Shown here in pieces: positions 18,711 through 26,951 of a stretch of 64,000 nucleotides of DNA. The position numbers and the translations under genes were made by a program. Position 1 is the stretch's first letter. Every line of letters starts with the position of its first letter. This DNA is from Phycisphaerales bacterium (GTDB taxonomy: Bacteria > Planctomycetota > Phycisphaerae > UBA1845 > UTPLA1): contig JAKSDK010000788.1 in NCBI GenBank assembly GCA_022360095.1, forward strand, positions 1 to 64,000, written 5' to 3'. The notes under the pieces are model-generated. The model did no database searches. It saw only the letters and a list, made by a program, of their open reading frames with translations, and was not told where the DNA came from.

Positions 18711-19203
18711 TCTGCGTCTCCACGTCCGGAGCCTTGTCTTAAAACACGGCTTCATTCCCATCGCACTGATCGTCATGTGTCCGGCCTTGGGGTGCAAACG
18801 CACCGAATCGTCGAACCAGCGCTTACGGGACCCGGGGCTTGAGGCGAAGGCCGTGCAGACCGTCCCTGAAATGCAACACCGCATTGCAAGCAATGATCAG
18901 ACGTATCGCGTCTCTTTCACGTCGAAACCCAGTCCCATTCCAATGAACGAACCCTTCACGCTCGATGTCGTCGTTCAACACGAAGGTAACGGCGACGCCG
19001 AAAATCTGAACCTCGCCGTCGACGCCGCGATGCCCGACCATCAGCACGGCATGAACACACAACCTCGAGTCCTCAAGCGTGGCGGCGGACGGTTCACGGT
19101 GGAAGGAATGCTGTTTCATATGCCAGGGCATTGGGAACTGTACTTCGACATTACGGATGCAGCAGTTGCCGAACGGGCCCAATTCGACGTCAACCTGGAA
19201 TGA
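18700..19203 (+). CDS. YtkA/FixH-like domain lipoprotein
   Basis: Starting at GTG 18700 (preceded by AAAGGGGG), the 167-residue product has a lipoprotein signal with lipobox PALGC (Cys at about residue 28). Its C-terminal domain (about 65-165) has YRVSFTSKPSPIPMNEPFTL and a DAAMPDHQHGMNT segment followed by FHMPGHWELYFDI. This is the YtkA-like pattern, a beta-sandwich in which Met and His residues could bind copper. Such domains occur near copper handling, cytochrome oxidase and MauG-type genes. It overlaps both neighbours (11 and 4 bases), strongly implying co-translation with the NHL protein and the di-haem peroxidase. Confidence 0.82.
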   Translation: MENNLRLHVRSLVLKHGFIPIALIVMCPALGCKRTESSNQRLRDPGLEAKAVQTVPEMQHRIASNDQTYRVSFTSKPSPIPMNEPFTLDVVVQHEGNGDAENLNLAVDAAMPDHQHGMNTQPRVLKRGGGRFTVEGMLFHMPGHWELYFDITDAAVAERAQFDVNLE

Positions 19204-20507
19204 GCCGATCAACGTCCCATTTTCGGCGCGCGGCCATCGCGATTTGCGGAAGCCTCGGACTCTTGGCAACAAGCTCCCTACGGGCTCAAGGACCCGCCGT
19301 CGAATTCACGGAACAGGAGCTTCGGCGTATCCGTCAACATTCCCCCTTGGGCCCCGCGCCAAGCGACACGACCAATCGGGTCTCGGCTGATGCCGCCGCT
19401 GCTCGCTTCGGGCAGTTTCTCTTTTTCGATTCACGGCTCTCTGCCAATGGTCGTGTCTCGTGTGCCACGTGTCATGATCCCAACCAAGGTTTCGCAGATT
19501 CCAAACCGCTGGCGCAGGGTTTGAAACAGGGGACCCGCCATTCACCCACGCTCTGGAACGTGGCCTACAATCGCTGGTTCTTCTGGGACGGCCGCGCGGA
19601 TTCGCTCTGGGCTCAGGCCATGCATCCGATCGAGAGCCCGCTCGAACTTGGTTTCAGCCGACTCGCTCTGGCCCATCTTCTTGGACAAGATGAGATGCTT
19701 CGGAGGCGATACGAGGCGATATTTGAACGATTGCCGAATCTGCAAGACGGATCACGGTTTCCGAAGGCCGGGCGACCCGTCCCCGGCCAACCGGAACACT
19801 CGCATCACATCGCCTGGACCTCCATGAAATCCGAGGACCAGGCGGCGATCAATCGAATCTTCGTCAACGTCGCTAAGGCCCTGGCGGCTTATGAAGCACG
19901 GCTTGTGAGCCGCCGCTCGGCCTTCGACATTTTCGTGGAAGGGCTGGCGACCAACGACGCCAGGAAGAAAGCTGCGCTGACGACGTCCGCTCAGCGCGGT
20001 TTGAAGCTGTTCATCGGTCGCGGCAATTGTCGCCTGTGCCACAATGGACCGAACTTTACCGACGGCGAGTTTCACAACACGCGCGTCGCGCCTCGACATG
20101 GCGGGCCGCCGCGCGACGCCGGACGTTTCGCCGGCATTGATCTGGTCCGGAACGACCCCTTCAACGCGGCCGGTGTTCACAGTGATGATCGCTCGGCGAA
20201 GGCGCGCGTCAAGATTGAGTTCTTGACCAACGTTCCGGACAATTGGGGCCGCTTCAAGACGCCGACCTTGCGGAACGTTGCCAAAACGGCGCCGTACATG
20301 CACCAGGGACAGTTCGCAACGCTCCGAGATGTCATCCAATATTATTCGACGCTTGACGGGGCCTTGCCGGCCGGCCATCACAAGGAATCGATCCTCGTGC
20401 CGCTGAACCTCAAGCACGTGGAAATAGATGATCTATTGGCATTTCTGGATGCTCTGACGGATGAAGCGGTTGACCCGGCTCTCTTGCGGCCGCCTTCCTC
20501 ACCTTGA
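19200..20507 (+). CDS. Di-haem cytochrome c peroxidase / MauG family protein
   Basis: The 435-residue protein starts at ATG 19200, overlapping the preceding stop by four bases, with a signal peptide ending near RAQ (about residue 31). Two c-type haem sites are visible: CATCH at about residue 88 and CRLCH at about 277. The peroxidase pattern is complete: FGQFLFFDSRLS, GTRHSPTLWNVAYN, FFWDGRADSLWAQ and FKTPTLRNVAKTAPYMHQGQF. It should reduce peroxide using an electron donor, or act as a MauG-like maturation enzyme on a partner. The NHL and YtkA-like proteins encoded upstream are candidate partners. Confidence 0.92.
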   Translation: MSRSTSHFRRAAIAICGSLGLLATSSLRAQGPAVEFTEQELRRIRQHSPLGPAPSDTTNRVSADAAAARFGQFLFFDSRLSANGRVSCATCHDPNQGFADSKPLAQGLKQGTRHSPTLWNVAYNRWFFWDGRADSLWAQAMHPIESPLELGFSRLALAHLLGQDEMLRRRYEAIFERLPNLQDGSRFPKAGRPVPGQPEHSHHIAWTSMKSEDQAAINRIFVNVAKALAAYEARLVSRRSAFDIFVEGLATNDARKKAALTTSAQRGLKLFIGRGNCRLCHNGPNFTDGEFHNTRVAPRHGGPPRDAGRFAGIDLVRNDPFNAAGVHSDDRSAKARVKIEFLTNVPDNWGRFKTPTLRNVAKTAPYMHQGQFATLRDVIQYYSTLDGALPAGHHKESILVPLNLKHVEIDDLLAFLDALTDEAVDPALLRPPSSP

Positions 20508-20535
20508 CGGAAGTGACGCGATCATGTCGCTCAAC

Positions 20536-20564
20536 TTGTATTCCCCGGATCGAACGGGTATAAA
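20536..20564 (+). promoter_or_regulatory. Candidate sigma-70-type promoter for the choice-of-anchor B gene
   Basis: TTGTAT (20536-20541) and TATAAA (20559-20564) are separated by 17 bases, close to the sigma-70 consensus. Transcription would start near 20571, leaving a leader of about 60 bases before the ATG at 20632. Pattern match only. Confidence 0.5.
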
Positions 20565-20631
20565 ATGAGCAGGATCGGCGAGCTTCTGGGGACACATAAC
20601 CTCCAAGTCCAATAATCACCAGGCTGCAACC

Positions 20632-22941
20632 ATGAAGAGATTCCTAGCGTTCACGATCGCGACCCTCAGCGTCGCATTCATTTTGCCTTCCTTGCTGTTC
20701 GCCCATCCTGATGACCCCAAAGTTCTGGACATTCAGCCGCCGTTCGCCGGCTCAGGCTGGCGCCTTGGCGATGGCGCAGCGATTGCCAGAGGGGTGCCTC
20801 CGCTCTTTGATTCCGACGGAATCCAACTCATGAGCTGGCTTACGCTCACGGACTTCGGGACGGGCGCAAGTCGCGGTGACGACTGCTGGGGCTACACCTC
20901 ACCGTCCGGCCGCGAATACGGGATCATGGGGACGACCAACGCCATCGTTTTCGTGGAGATCACCAACCCGCTATTGGCGAACCTCGTCGGGACCATCCCC
21001 GCCCCAACGAGCATTTGGCACGATGTGAAAACCTTCGGCACCTACGCCTATGCCGTCAGTGAAGGAGGTGACGGCATCAAGGTGATTGATTTGTCCAACA
21101 TTGATAGCAATGGAATCAACCGTGTGACGCTTGTGGGGAACATTCTTACCGGTGGAGTCTCGGGTACGCACAACGTCGTCATCAACGAAGACAGCGGATA
21201 TCTGTACCGTTGCGGAGGCGGCAACAACATCGGCCTTCGAATCTATGACTTGAATACCGATCCGGCAAACCCGAGTTTTGTCTCGTCGTGGACCGATCGT
21301 TATGTTCACGACGCGCAGATCGTCACGTATACCGACGGCCCCTATGCCGGACGGGAAATCGCCTTCTGCTGCAGCGGATTCAATAACGGCAGTACCCAAA
21401 CCGGTCTCGACATCCTCGACGTGACGGACAAGGGAAACCTCGTCAACATGTCACGCATCTCTTATCCCAACGAGGCGTACTCGCACCAGGCCTGGCTCTC
21501 CGACGATAAGAAATACTTGTTTCTGAACGACGAGCGCGACGAACCTCAACTGCCCACGACCACGCACGTTATCGATGTGAGCAATCTCGAAAACCCGATG
21601 GCCGTCAACACGTTCACCAACGGCAACGGGGCCATCGGCCACAATCTTTATCTGCGGGACGGCTTCATCTACGAAGCCAACTATCGAAGCGGCCTGCGCA
21701 TCTTCAACGCACTCGACCCGATCACGGTCCCGCCCACGGAAGTCGGGTTCTTCGACACCTACCCGGATGATGATGCGGCGAACTTCAACGGCGTGTGGAG
21801 CATCTATCCCTTTTTCGACAGTGGGATCGTGATTGCCAGTGATATTGAACGCGGCATCTTTGTCTTCGATGTCACGGAAGCCGTTTCGACGCTCAAGTTC
21901 ACCTATCCCGACGGCATCCCCCAATACGTTGATCCCGCCGGCGGAACGACGTTGCGCGTCGAAGTGGAAGGTGTGGGCAATGTCGCCCCGCAGGCCGGCA
22001 CGGGACAATTTCACTATGACGTCGGCGGCGGCCTTGTCACCGTGCCGATGACCCAGGTCAGACCCAATGTTTACGACGCCGTGTTTCCCGCCGCTGCATG
22101 CGGCCAGGACGTCACCTTCTTCGTCAGCGCGGATTCGACAACGGCCCAGCAATACCGCTCTCCGCTCAGCGCCCCGGCGAACACACTCACCGTGAAGGCG
22201 GCCTTTGGAAACAACGTCCTCCTTAATCATGACTTCGAGTCCGATCTCGGCTGGACAACCGAAGACCTCGGCGCCGGGAACGGGCAATGGGAACGCGGAG
22301 TTCCCGTGAACGATGTGAGCTGGTTGTATGATCCGGCGTTTGATTCGGATGGAAGCGGCCAATGTTGGTTGACGGAAAATCTGATCGGCAACACCGACGT
22401 CGATGGCGGTGCGACGCGCTTGATCTCGCCGGTCTTCGATCTCGCCGCTCCCGACCTCGTCGTCAGCTACGACTACATGTTGAAACTCACCGATGACGAC
22501 GGAAATGACGTCCTGTTGGTTGAGGTCAACGAAAACTCGGGCATCGGAACCTGGACCGAGATCGCCCGGCACGATACCGATGGTGGAACCGCCTGGCGAC
22601 ATCACAAGATCACCTCGGCCGATTTGAATGCGGCCGGCGTCGCGACGAACGCCACCATGGTGTTTCGATTCACCGTGAATGACGGTGGTGCGGCGAGCAT
22701 TGTCGAGGCTGGCTTGGATGCGTTTATGATCTCGACGCTCGCGTGTGCGGCGCCATGTCCCGGTGCCGACGGCGATCTGAATCTCGATAACTTGATCGAC
22801 GGCCGTGACGTTCAATTGTTCGTCAATGCCGTGCTGGGTTCGCCGACAGGCGATGAACTCTGCCGGGGCGATTTTGACGGAAACACCGAGCTTGGATCAG
22901 GCGACATCCCCGGGTTCATCACGGCACTCATGGCCCCATAG
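20632..22941 (+). CDS. Secreted choice-of-anchor B family protein with dockerin-like tail
   Basis: The 769-residue protein has a signal peptide (about 1-25), then an LVIVD-type propeller (about 60-430) with segments such as TTNAIVFVEITNPLLANLVGT, GIKVIDLSN and GGNNIGLRIYDLNT, matching the 'choice-of-anchor B' family, whose function is unknown. A beta-sandwich region follows (about 445-520), then a carbohydrate-binding-like jelly roll (about 525-705, beginning NNVLLNHDFESDLGWTTE). The tail contains a dockerin-like EF-hand (DGDLNLDNLIDGRDVQLF) and a second half motif (GDFDGNTELGSGDIPGF). Such Asp-rich tails are common on planctomycete secreted proteins. It is probably cell-surface or extracellular and calcium-binding. 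Confidence 0.88.
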   Translation: MKRFLAFTIATLSVAFILPSLLFAHPDDPKVLDIQPPFAGSGWRLGDGAAIARGVPPLFDSDGIQLMSWLTLTDFGTGASRGDDCWGYTSPSGREYGIMGTTNAIVFVEITNPLLANLVGTIPAPTSIWHDVKTFGTYAYAVSEGGDGIKVIDLSNIDSNGINRVTLVGNILTGGVSGTHNVVINEDSGYLYRCGGGNNIGLRIYDLNTDPANPSFVSSWTDRYVHDAQIVTYTDGPYAGREIAFCCSGFNNGSTQTGLDILDVTDKGNLVNMSRISYPNEAYSHQAWLSDDKKYLFLNDERDEPQLPTTTHVIDVSNLENPMAVNTFTNGNGAIGHNLYLRDGFIYEANYRSGLRIFNALDPITVPPTEVGFFDTYPDDDAANFNGVWSIYPFFDSGIVIASDIERGIFVFDVTEAVSTLKFTYPDGIPQYVDPAGGTTLRVEVEGVGNVAPQAGTGQFHYDVGGGLVTVPMTQVRPNVYDAVFPAAACGQDVTFFVSADSTTAQQYRSPLSAPANTLTVKAAFGNNVLLNHDFESDLGWTTEDLGAGNGQWERGVPVNDVSWLYDPAFDSDGSGQCWLTENLIGNTDVDGGATRLISPVFDLAAPDLVVSYDYMLKLTDDDGNDVLLVEVNENSGIGTWTEIARHDTDGGTAWRHHKITSADLNAAGVATNATMVFRFTVNDGGAASIVEAGLDAFMISTLACAAPCPGADGDLNLDNLIDGRDVQLFVNAVLGSPTGDELCRGDFDGNTELGSGDIPGFITALMAP

Positions 22942-22954
22942 TCGAAGGGCGGAT

Positions 22955-22983
22955 TTGACATCTTCGCCTTCTGACCCTACCTT
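22955..22983 (+). promoter_or_regulatory. Candidate promoter of the microcompartment operon
   Basis: A perfect TTGACA (22955-22960) is followed after 17 bases by TACCTT (22978-22983), a weak -10 match. It lies in the 115-base gap between the preceding stop and the first shell gene, the only non-coding space where a promoter for the locus could sit. Pattern match only. Confidence 0.35.
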
Positions 22984-23056
22984 TTCCTCCCTCTGATTCG
23001 GGCAGACGCCCTTCAGTTGCCGGGTTTGTTTTTGTTTCGCCCTTCAAAGGACGACT

Positions 23057-23683
23057 ATGGTTGACCTGCGATCTTACGTTTTTCTCGACAATCTTCAGCC
23101 TCAGTTTGCTTCATTTCTGGCCACCGTCGCACAAGGCTATCTTCCCACACCGGGCCAGGCGGCGCTGTTCGTCGAAATCTCGCCCGGCATGGAGATCAAC
23201 CGCGTCACCGACATCGCTTTGAAAAACACGCGGGTGACGCCCGGCATGCAGATTATCGAGCGACTCTACGGGATGCTCGAAATCCATTCCGATTCACAAG
23301 CCGACACACGCGACGCCGGACGGGCCATTCTGAAAACGCTGGACTTGAAAGAAGAGAATCGTCATAAACCGGTCGTCTCTTCCAGTCAGGTCATTCGGAA
23401 TGTGGATGCCTATCAAACCCAGCTCATTAACCGCATGCGTCACGGAAACATGATCCTTCCGGGGCATTCGCTCTATATCATGGAGATGGTGCCGGCCGCA
23501 TACGCGGCGCTGGCCGCCAATGAAGCGGAGAAGGCTGCGGACATCAACGTGCTCGAGGTCCGAACCTTCGGTAGTTTTGGCCGCATGTTTCTGGGCGGAG
23601 AGGAGCGAGACATCGATGTCGGCTATCGCGCGGCTGAAGCCGCGATCGATTCCGTCACTGGACGCGCTGTTGAAAAGAAATGA
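23057..23683 (+). CDS. Microcompartment shell protein BMC-T (tandem-domain trimer)
   Basis: The 208-residue protein has two BMC domains. The first half contains AALFVEISPGMEINRVTDIALKNTRV-type sequence and the second LPGHSLYIMEMVPAAYAALAANEAEKAAD followed by VLEVRTFGSFGRMFLGG, the usual core. It recalls the Haliangium ochraceum BMC-T2-type shell protein (recalled similarity, not computed). BMC-T trimers form hexagon-shaped tiles that often carry a gated central pore for larger metabolites. AAAGGA precedes the ATG. It is the first gene of the shell operon. Confidence 0.88.
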   Translation: MVDLRSYVFLDNLQPQFASFLATVAQGYLPTPGQAALFVEISPGMEINRVTDIALKNTRVTPGMQIIERLYGMLEIHSDSQADTRDAGRAILKTLDLKEENRHKPVVSSSQVIRNVDAYQTQLINRMRHGNMILPGHSLYIMEMVPAAYAALAANEAEKAADINVLEVRTFGSFGRMFLGGEERDIDVGYRAAEAAIDSVTGRAVEKK

Positions 23684-23770
23684 AACAAACCGTCGCCGGT
23701 CGCGACGGCCAGACTGAATAATAGAAAACGCACGACTCGTAACACATCCTGATTTCGGAGGAATCCAGCA

Positions 23771-24070
23771 ATGGCTGATGCACTAGGCATGATCGAAACC
23801 CGAGGCTTCGCCGCGATGGTCGAAGCCGCAGACGCCATGGTCAAGGCCGCAAAGGTCGAACTCGTGAGTTATGAAAAGATCGGCGGTGGCTATGTGACCG
23901 CACTCGTCCGCGGTGACGTCGCAGCGGTCAAGGCGGCATGTGATGCCGGGCAAACGGCCGCCTCACGGGTCGGCGAAATCGTATCTGTGCACGTCATTGC
24001 CCGTCCGCACACGAATATCGACGAGGTCTTGCCGCTTGGCCGACAGGGCGGCGGCAAGAAAAAGTCATAG
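23771..24070 (+). CDS. Microcompartment shell protein BMC-H (hexamer)
   Basis: The 99-residue protein is a single canonical BMC domain: [27 protein letters not shown] at the N-terminus, then [40 protein letters not shown] is the pore-lining segment, with small residues at the pore. BMC-H hexamers make up most shell facets. The C-terminal tail ([12 protein letters not shown]) is basic and probably disordered. A strong GGAGG lies ten bases before the ATG, stronger than those of the neighbouring shell genes, consistent with the high copy number expected. Confidence 0.96.
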   Translation: MADALGMIETRGFAAMVEAADAMVKAAKVELVSYEKIGGGYVTALVRGDVAAVKAACDAGQTAASRVGEIVSVHVIARPHTNIDEVLPLGRQGGGKKKS

Positions 24071-24165
24071 GCGGTCGTCGTCGCTGAACTGAACACGAAC
24101 GCCTGTGTGGCTCCTGTGGATTGCACGCAGGCGCCATCGACCGAGACCCTGGTTTGAGGACTGAT

Positions 24166-24456
24166 ATGCTCTTGGCCAAAGTGGTAGGCACTGTCGTCGC
24201 GACGCGAAAGGAGCAAAGCCTCGATGGGCTGAAGTTCCTGATCCTCCGTGCCGTCGATCCTGAGGGAAAACCTTCCGGTCCGACGGTCGTCGCCGCTGAT
24301 GCCGTCGGTGCAGGCGTCGATGAAGTCGTGCTTTATGCAAGCGGCAGCAGCGCCCGCCAGACCGTCATGACCGACAAACGACCCGTAGACGCCGTCGTCA
24401 TGGCGATTGTGGACCAATGGGAGGTCGCCGGCGAAACGAAGTATAAAAAGAATTGA
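24166..24456 (+). CDS. Microcompartment shell protein BMC-P (EutN/CcmL pentamer), first copy
   Basis: The 96-residue protein matches the EutN/CcmL family: [20 protein letters not shown], then [40 protein letters not shown] and [12 protein letters not shown]. Pentamers cap the twelve vertices of the shell. The ATG at 24166 is chosen because it starts directly at the conserved MLLAKV; an upstream in-frame TTG at 24121 would add 15 residues with no family counterpart. Confidence 0.93.
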   Translation: MLLAKVVGTVVATRKEQSLDGLKFLILRAVDPEGKPSGPTVVAADAVGAGVDEVVLYASGSSARQTVMTDKRPVDAVVMAIVDQWEVAGETKYKKN

Positions 24457-24511
24457 GAGTGGATGTCCGTAGAATTCTAACGCCTAGGTTCTACATTCTG
24501 CATGGATCCCG

Positions 24512-25972
24512 ATGACGCGCCTCAACAACGAATCCATCGACGCAATCGCCCGACAGGTTCTAAGCAGATTGCGCGAGGATCACGCCGCGCCCACGCATGC
24601 GCTCCAGCCCGCCCAAAAGGAAGCCGTCGCCCGCGGCGGTTCGCTGCCGATGGGCGTTTTCCGTTCGATCGATGACTGCGTCGCCGCAGCTCGAACGGCC
24701 TTCGACGACTTTTCGAAGCTCGGCCTCGAACAACGAAAAAACGTGATCGCCTCAATTCGAGAATCGATGCTCGCGAATGCCATCTCGTTGGCACGAGATG
24801 CTCGGGAGGAGACCGGCCTGGGACGCGTCGAAGATAAGATCATCAAAAATCGCCTCGTCACGCGAAAAACACCGGGCACCGAAGCTCTGGAACCCCGAGC
24901 TGTCTCCGGGGACGACGGCCTGACCGTGATGGAAAAAGCGCCCTTCGGCGTCATCGCCGCCATCACGCCGACCACCAATCCGACGTCGACCATCATCTGC
25001 AACAGCATCGGCATGCTCGCGGCGGGAAATACGGTCGTGTTCAATGTCCATCCGAATGCCAAACGCGTGTCATGCCGCAACGTCGGGCTCATCAATGAGG
25101 CGGTTGTCCGTGCAGGCGGTCCGCCCAATGTCGTGACCGCCATGGCGGAGCCCACCATCGAAAGTGCTCAGGAGTTGATGCATCACAAGGGCATTCGGCT
25201 CCTGGTCGTCACCGGGGGACCAGGCGTCGTAAAAGCTGCGATGGGTAGCGGAAAGCGGGCCATCTGCGCCGGACCGGGAAATCCGCCTGTCGTCGTCGAT
25301 GAAACCGCCGAAATCGACAATGCCGGTCGCAACATCGTCAAAGGCGCCTCATTCGATAACAACGTGATTTGCACGGATGAAAAGGAAGTCTTTGTCGTCG
25401 AGTCCGTCGCCGACCGGTTGCTCAAAGTCATGGAAGCCAACCACGCGATTGTCCTGACGAAGCCGCAGATCAGTGCAATTGAAAAGGTCATCTTCGAGGA
25501 GACCCGCGGTCCACGAAGGCCGGGCGTGATCAATCGCAAATGGATCGGCAAAAACGCCAACCTCATCCTCGAACAGATCGGCATGCGCGTGCCTGATACG
25601 ATCCGGCTTGTTGTGCTCGATGTGAACGTGGACCATCCGCTAATTTGGACCGAGCAACTCATGCCGGTCCTGCCGCTCGCACGGGTCCGAAATGCCGATG
25701 AAGCGATCGATCTCGCCATCGCTGCCGAGCACGGTTTCGGCCACTCCGCCGCGATGCACTCGTTGCACCTGGGTAACCTGAGCCGCATGGCACGCGAGAT
25801 CAATTGCAGCATCTTTGTGAAAAACGGCCCAATCTATGCCGGTCTCGGCGAGGGCGGCGAGGGTTATTGCTCGTTTTCCATCGCAAGTCCCACAGGCGAA
25901 GGCCTCACGGACCCTCGCTCTTTCTCCCGCGAACGACGATGTGTACTAAAAGACCATTTTCGAATTGTATAA
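24512..25972 (+). CDS. CoA-acylating aldehyde dehydrogenase of the microcompartment (PduP/EutE family)
   Basis: It oxidises an aldehyde to an acyl-CoA using NAD+ and CoA. The 486-residue protein has the PduP/EutE pattern: EKAPFGVIAAITPTTNPTST, GNTVVFNVHPNAK, VTGGPGVVKAAMGSGKRAICAGPGNPP, and the catalytic Cys near residue 287 in SFDNNVICTDEKEVFVV. Residues about 5-22 (NNESIDAIARQVLSRLRE) form an amphipathic helix followed by a Pro/Ala/Gln linker, the form of an encapsulation peptide that targets cargo into the shell. It lies between shell genes, so it is almost certainly core cargo. The acyl chain it uses is not known from sequence. Confidence 0.94.
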   Translation: MTRLNNESIDAIARQVLSRLREDHAAPTHALQPAQKEAVARGGSLPMGVFRSIDDCVAAARTAFDDFSKLGLEQRKNVIASIRESMLANAISLARDAREETGLGRVEDKIIKNRLVTRKTPGTEALEPRAVSGDDGLTVMEKAPFGVIAAITPTTNPTSTIICNSIGMLAAGNTVVFNVHPNAKRVSCRNVGLINEAVVRAGGPPNVVTAMAEPTIESAQELMHHKGIRLLVVTGGPGVVKAAMGSGKRAICAGPGNPPVVVDETAEIDNAGRNIVKGASFDNNVICTDEKEVFVVESVADRLLKVMEANHAIVLTKPQISAIEKVIFEETRGPRRPGVINRKWIGKNANLILEQIGMRVPDTIRLVVLDVNVDHPLIWTEQLMPVLPLARVRNADEAIDLAIAAEHGFGHSAAMHSLHLGNLSRMAREINCSIFVKNGPIYAGLGEGGEGYCSFSIASPTGEGLTDPRSFSRERRCVLKDHFRIV

Positions 25973-25975
25973 AAA

Positions 25976-26001
25976 AGCCCCGGCCCCCCCTGCCCGGGGT
26001 C
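25976..26001 (+). repeat. GC-rich palindromic repeat, copy 2
   Basis: Arms CCCCGG (25978-25983) and CCGGGG (25994-25999), with flanking AAAAAAG and TCC, match the dispersed family. This copy lies inside the BMC operon, between the aldehyde dehydrogenase and the second BMC-T gene, where it could cause partial transcript termination or mark an RNA processing point. Confidence 0.7.
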
Positions 26002-26066
26002 CGGGCGAAAGTGCGCCCCCAAATGCAAGTGACGTTATTTCAGCGAAGCGAAACTAAGGTAATTTA

Positions 26067-26648
26067 ATGACCCACCCACCGGCACTGGCACTGCTCGAAT
26101 TCTCCAGCATTGCCGTCGGTACGCGCGCCTCCGACGCCCTGATTAAAAAAGCGCCAATCAAACTGCTTCGCGCAGGATCGCTCCAACCTGGAAAATACGC
26201 GATTCTCTTCAACGGCGAAGTGGCCGACGTCGAGGAGTCTTATCAGGAAGGGCGACGAGTCGGCGAAACGGCCATCCTCGATCAAACGCTTCTCTGTGAC
26301 GTTGACGAAAGAGTTTATGCAGCCGTCCTGAGCCGACGAGGGGACTGGTTCACGGACGCCGTCGGCGTCATTGAAACGTCGACGCTGGCCGCCGTGATAC
26401 AGGCCGCCGACGCCGCGGTGAAGGGGGCAAATGTCGAGATCGTGGAGATACGTCTTGGCGACGGCCTCGGCGGAAAAGGCCTGGCCCATCTCTCAGGACT
26501 GCGCGCGGATGTTGAGGCCGCCCTTGAAATCGGCGTGGCAGCCATCGCAGATCGCCCACAGCCGCCCTGTGTGACCGTCATCTCCCGATTCGACCAGGAA
26601 CTGCGGAGTCATCTGTCGAAAAGCACTCGATTTGCGGAGGATGGGTGA
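26067..26648 (+). CDS. Microcompartment shell protein BMC-T, second type
   Basis: The 193-residue protein contains two BMC domains: ALALLEFSSIAVGTRASDALIKKAPIKLL with GKYAILFNGEVADVEESYQEG, and VGVIETSTLAAVIQAADAAVKGANVEIVE with KGLAHLSGLRADVEAALEIG. It is clearly different from the first BMC-T in the operon and resembles, from memory, the Haliangium ochraceum HO_5812-type BMC-T1. AAGG lies about ten bases before ATG 26067. Its stop overlaps the next start (TGATG). Confidence 0.92.
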   Translation: MTHPPALALLEFSSIAVGTRASDALIKKAPIKLLRAGSLQPGKYAILFNGEVADVEESYQEGRRVGETAILDQTLLCDVDERVYAAVLSRRGDWFTDAVGVIETSTLAAVIQAADAAVKGANVEIVEIRLGDGLGGKGLAHLSGLRADVEAALEIGVAAIADRPQPPCVTVISRFDQELRSHLSKSTRFAEDG

Positions 26649-26923
26649 TGTTGCTCGGCCGCGTCATCGGCACTGTTGTTCCGTGCATGGTCTATGAAGG
26701 TCTTGAAGGCGTGCCGATGCTCATCGTCCAGCCCCTCGGCAAAAACCAGGAGGAAACCGGCGCGCCCGTCGTCTGCGCCGACGCAACACGCATGGCAGGC
26801 CCACGCGAATTGGTTTACTACGAAGGCGGTCGCGAAGCGGCCATGGCCCTCGATCCCTCGTTCGTACCGGTGGATCATTCGATCATCGGCATCGTGGACG
26901 GCGTCGACCTCCCGTCTCAGTGA
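26648..26923 (+). CDS. Microcompartment shell protein BMC-P (EutN/CcmL pentamer), second copy
   Basis: The 91-residue protein starts MLLGRVIGTVVPCMVYEGLEGVPML and continues LGKNQEETGAPVVCADATRMAGPRELVYYEGGREAAMAL, followed by VDHSIIGIVDGVDL, all matching the EutN/CcmL pentamer family. The ATG at 26648 overlaps the preceding stop by one base (TGATG), so it is translationally coupled to the BMC-T. Two pentamer paralogues in one locus are common in complex shells. Confidence 0.92.
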   Translation: MLLGRVIGTVVPCMVYEGLEGVPMLIVQPLGKNQEETGAPVVCADATRMAGPRELVYYEGGREAAMALDPSFVPVDHSIIGIVDGVDLPSQ

Positions 26924-26951
26924 GTCGCCTCAGAACGCGATTGATCCTGCC

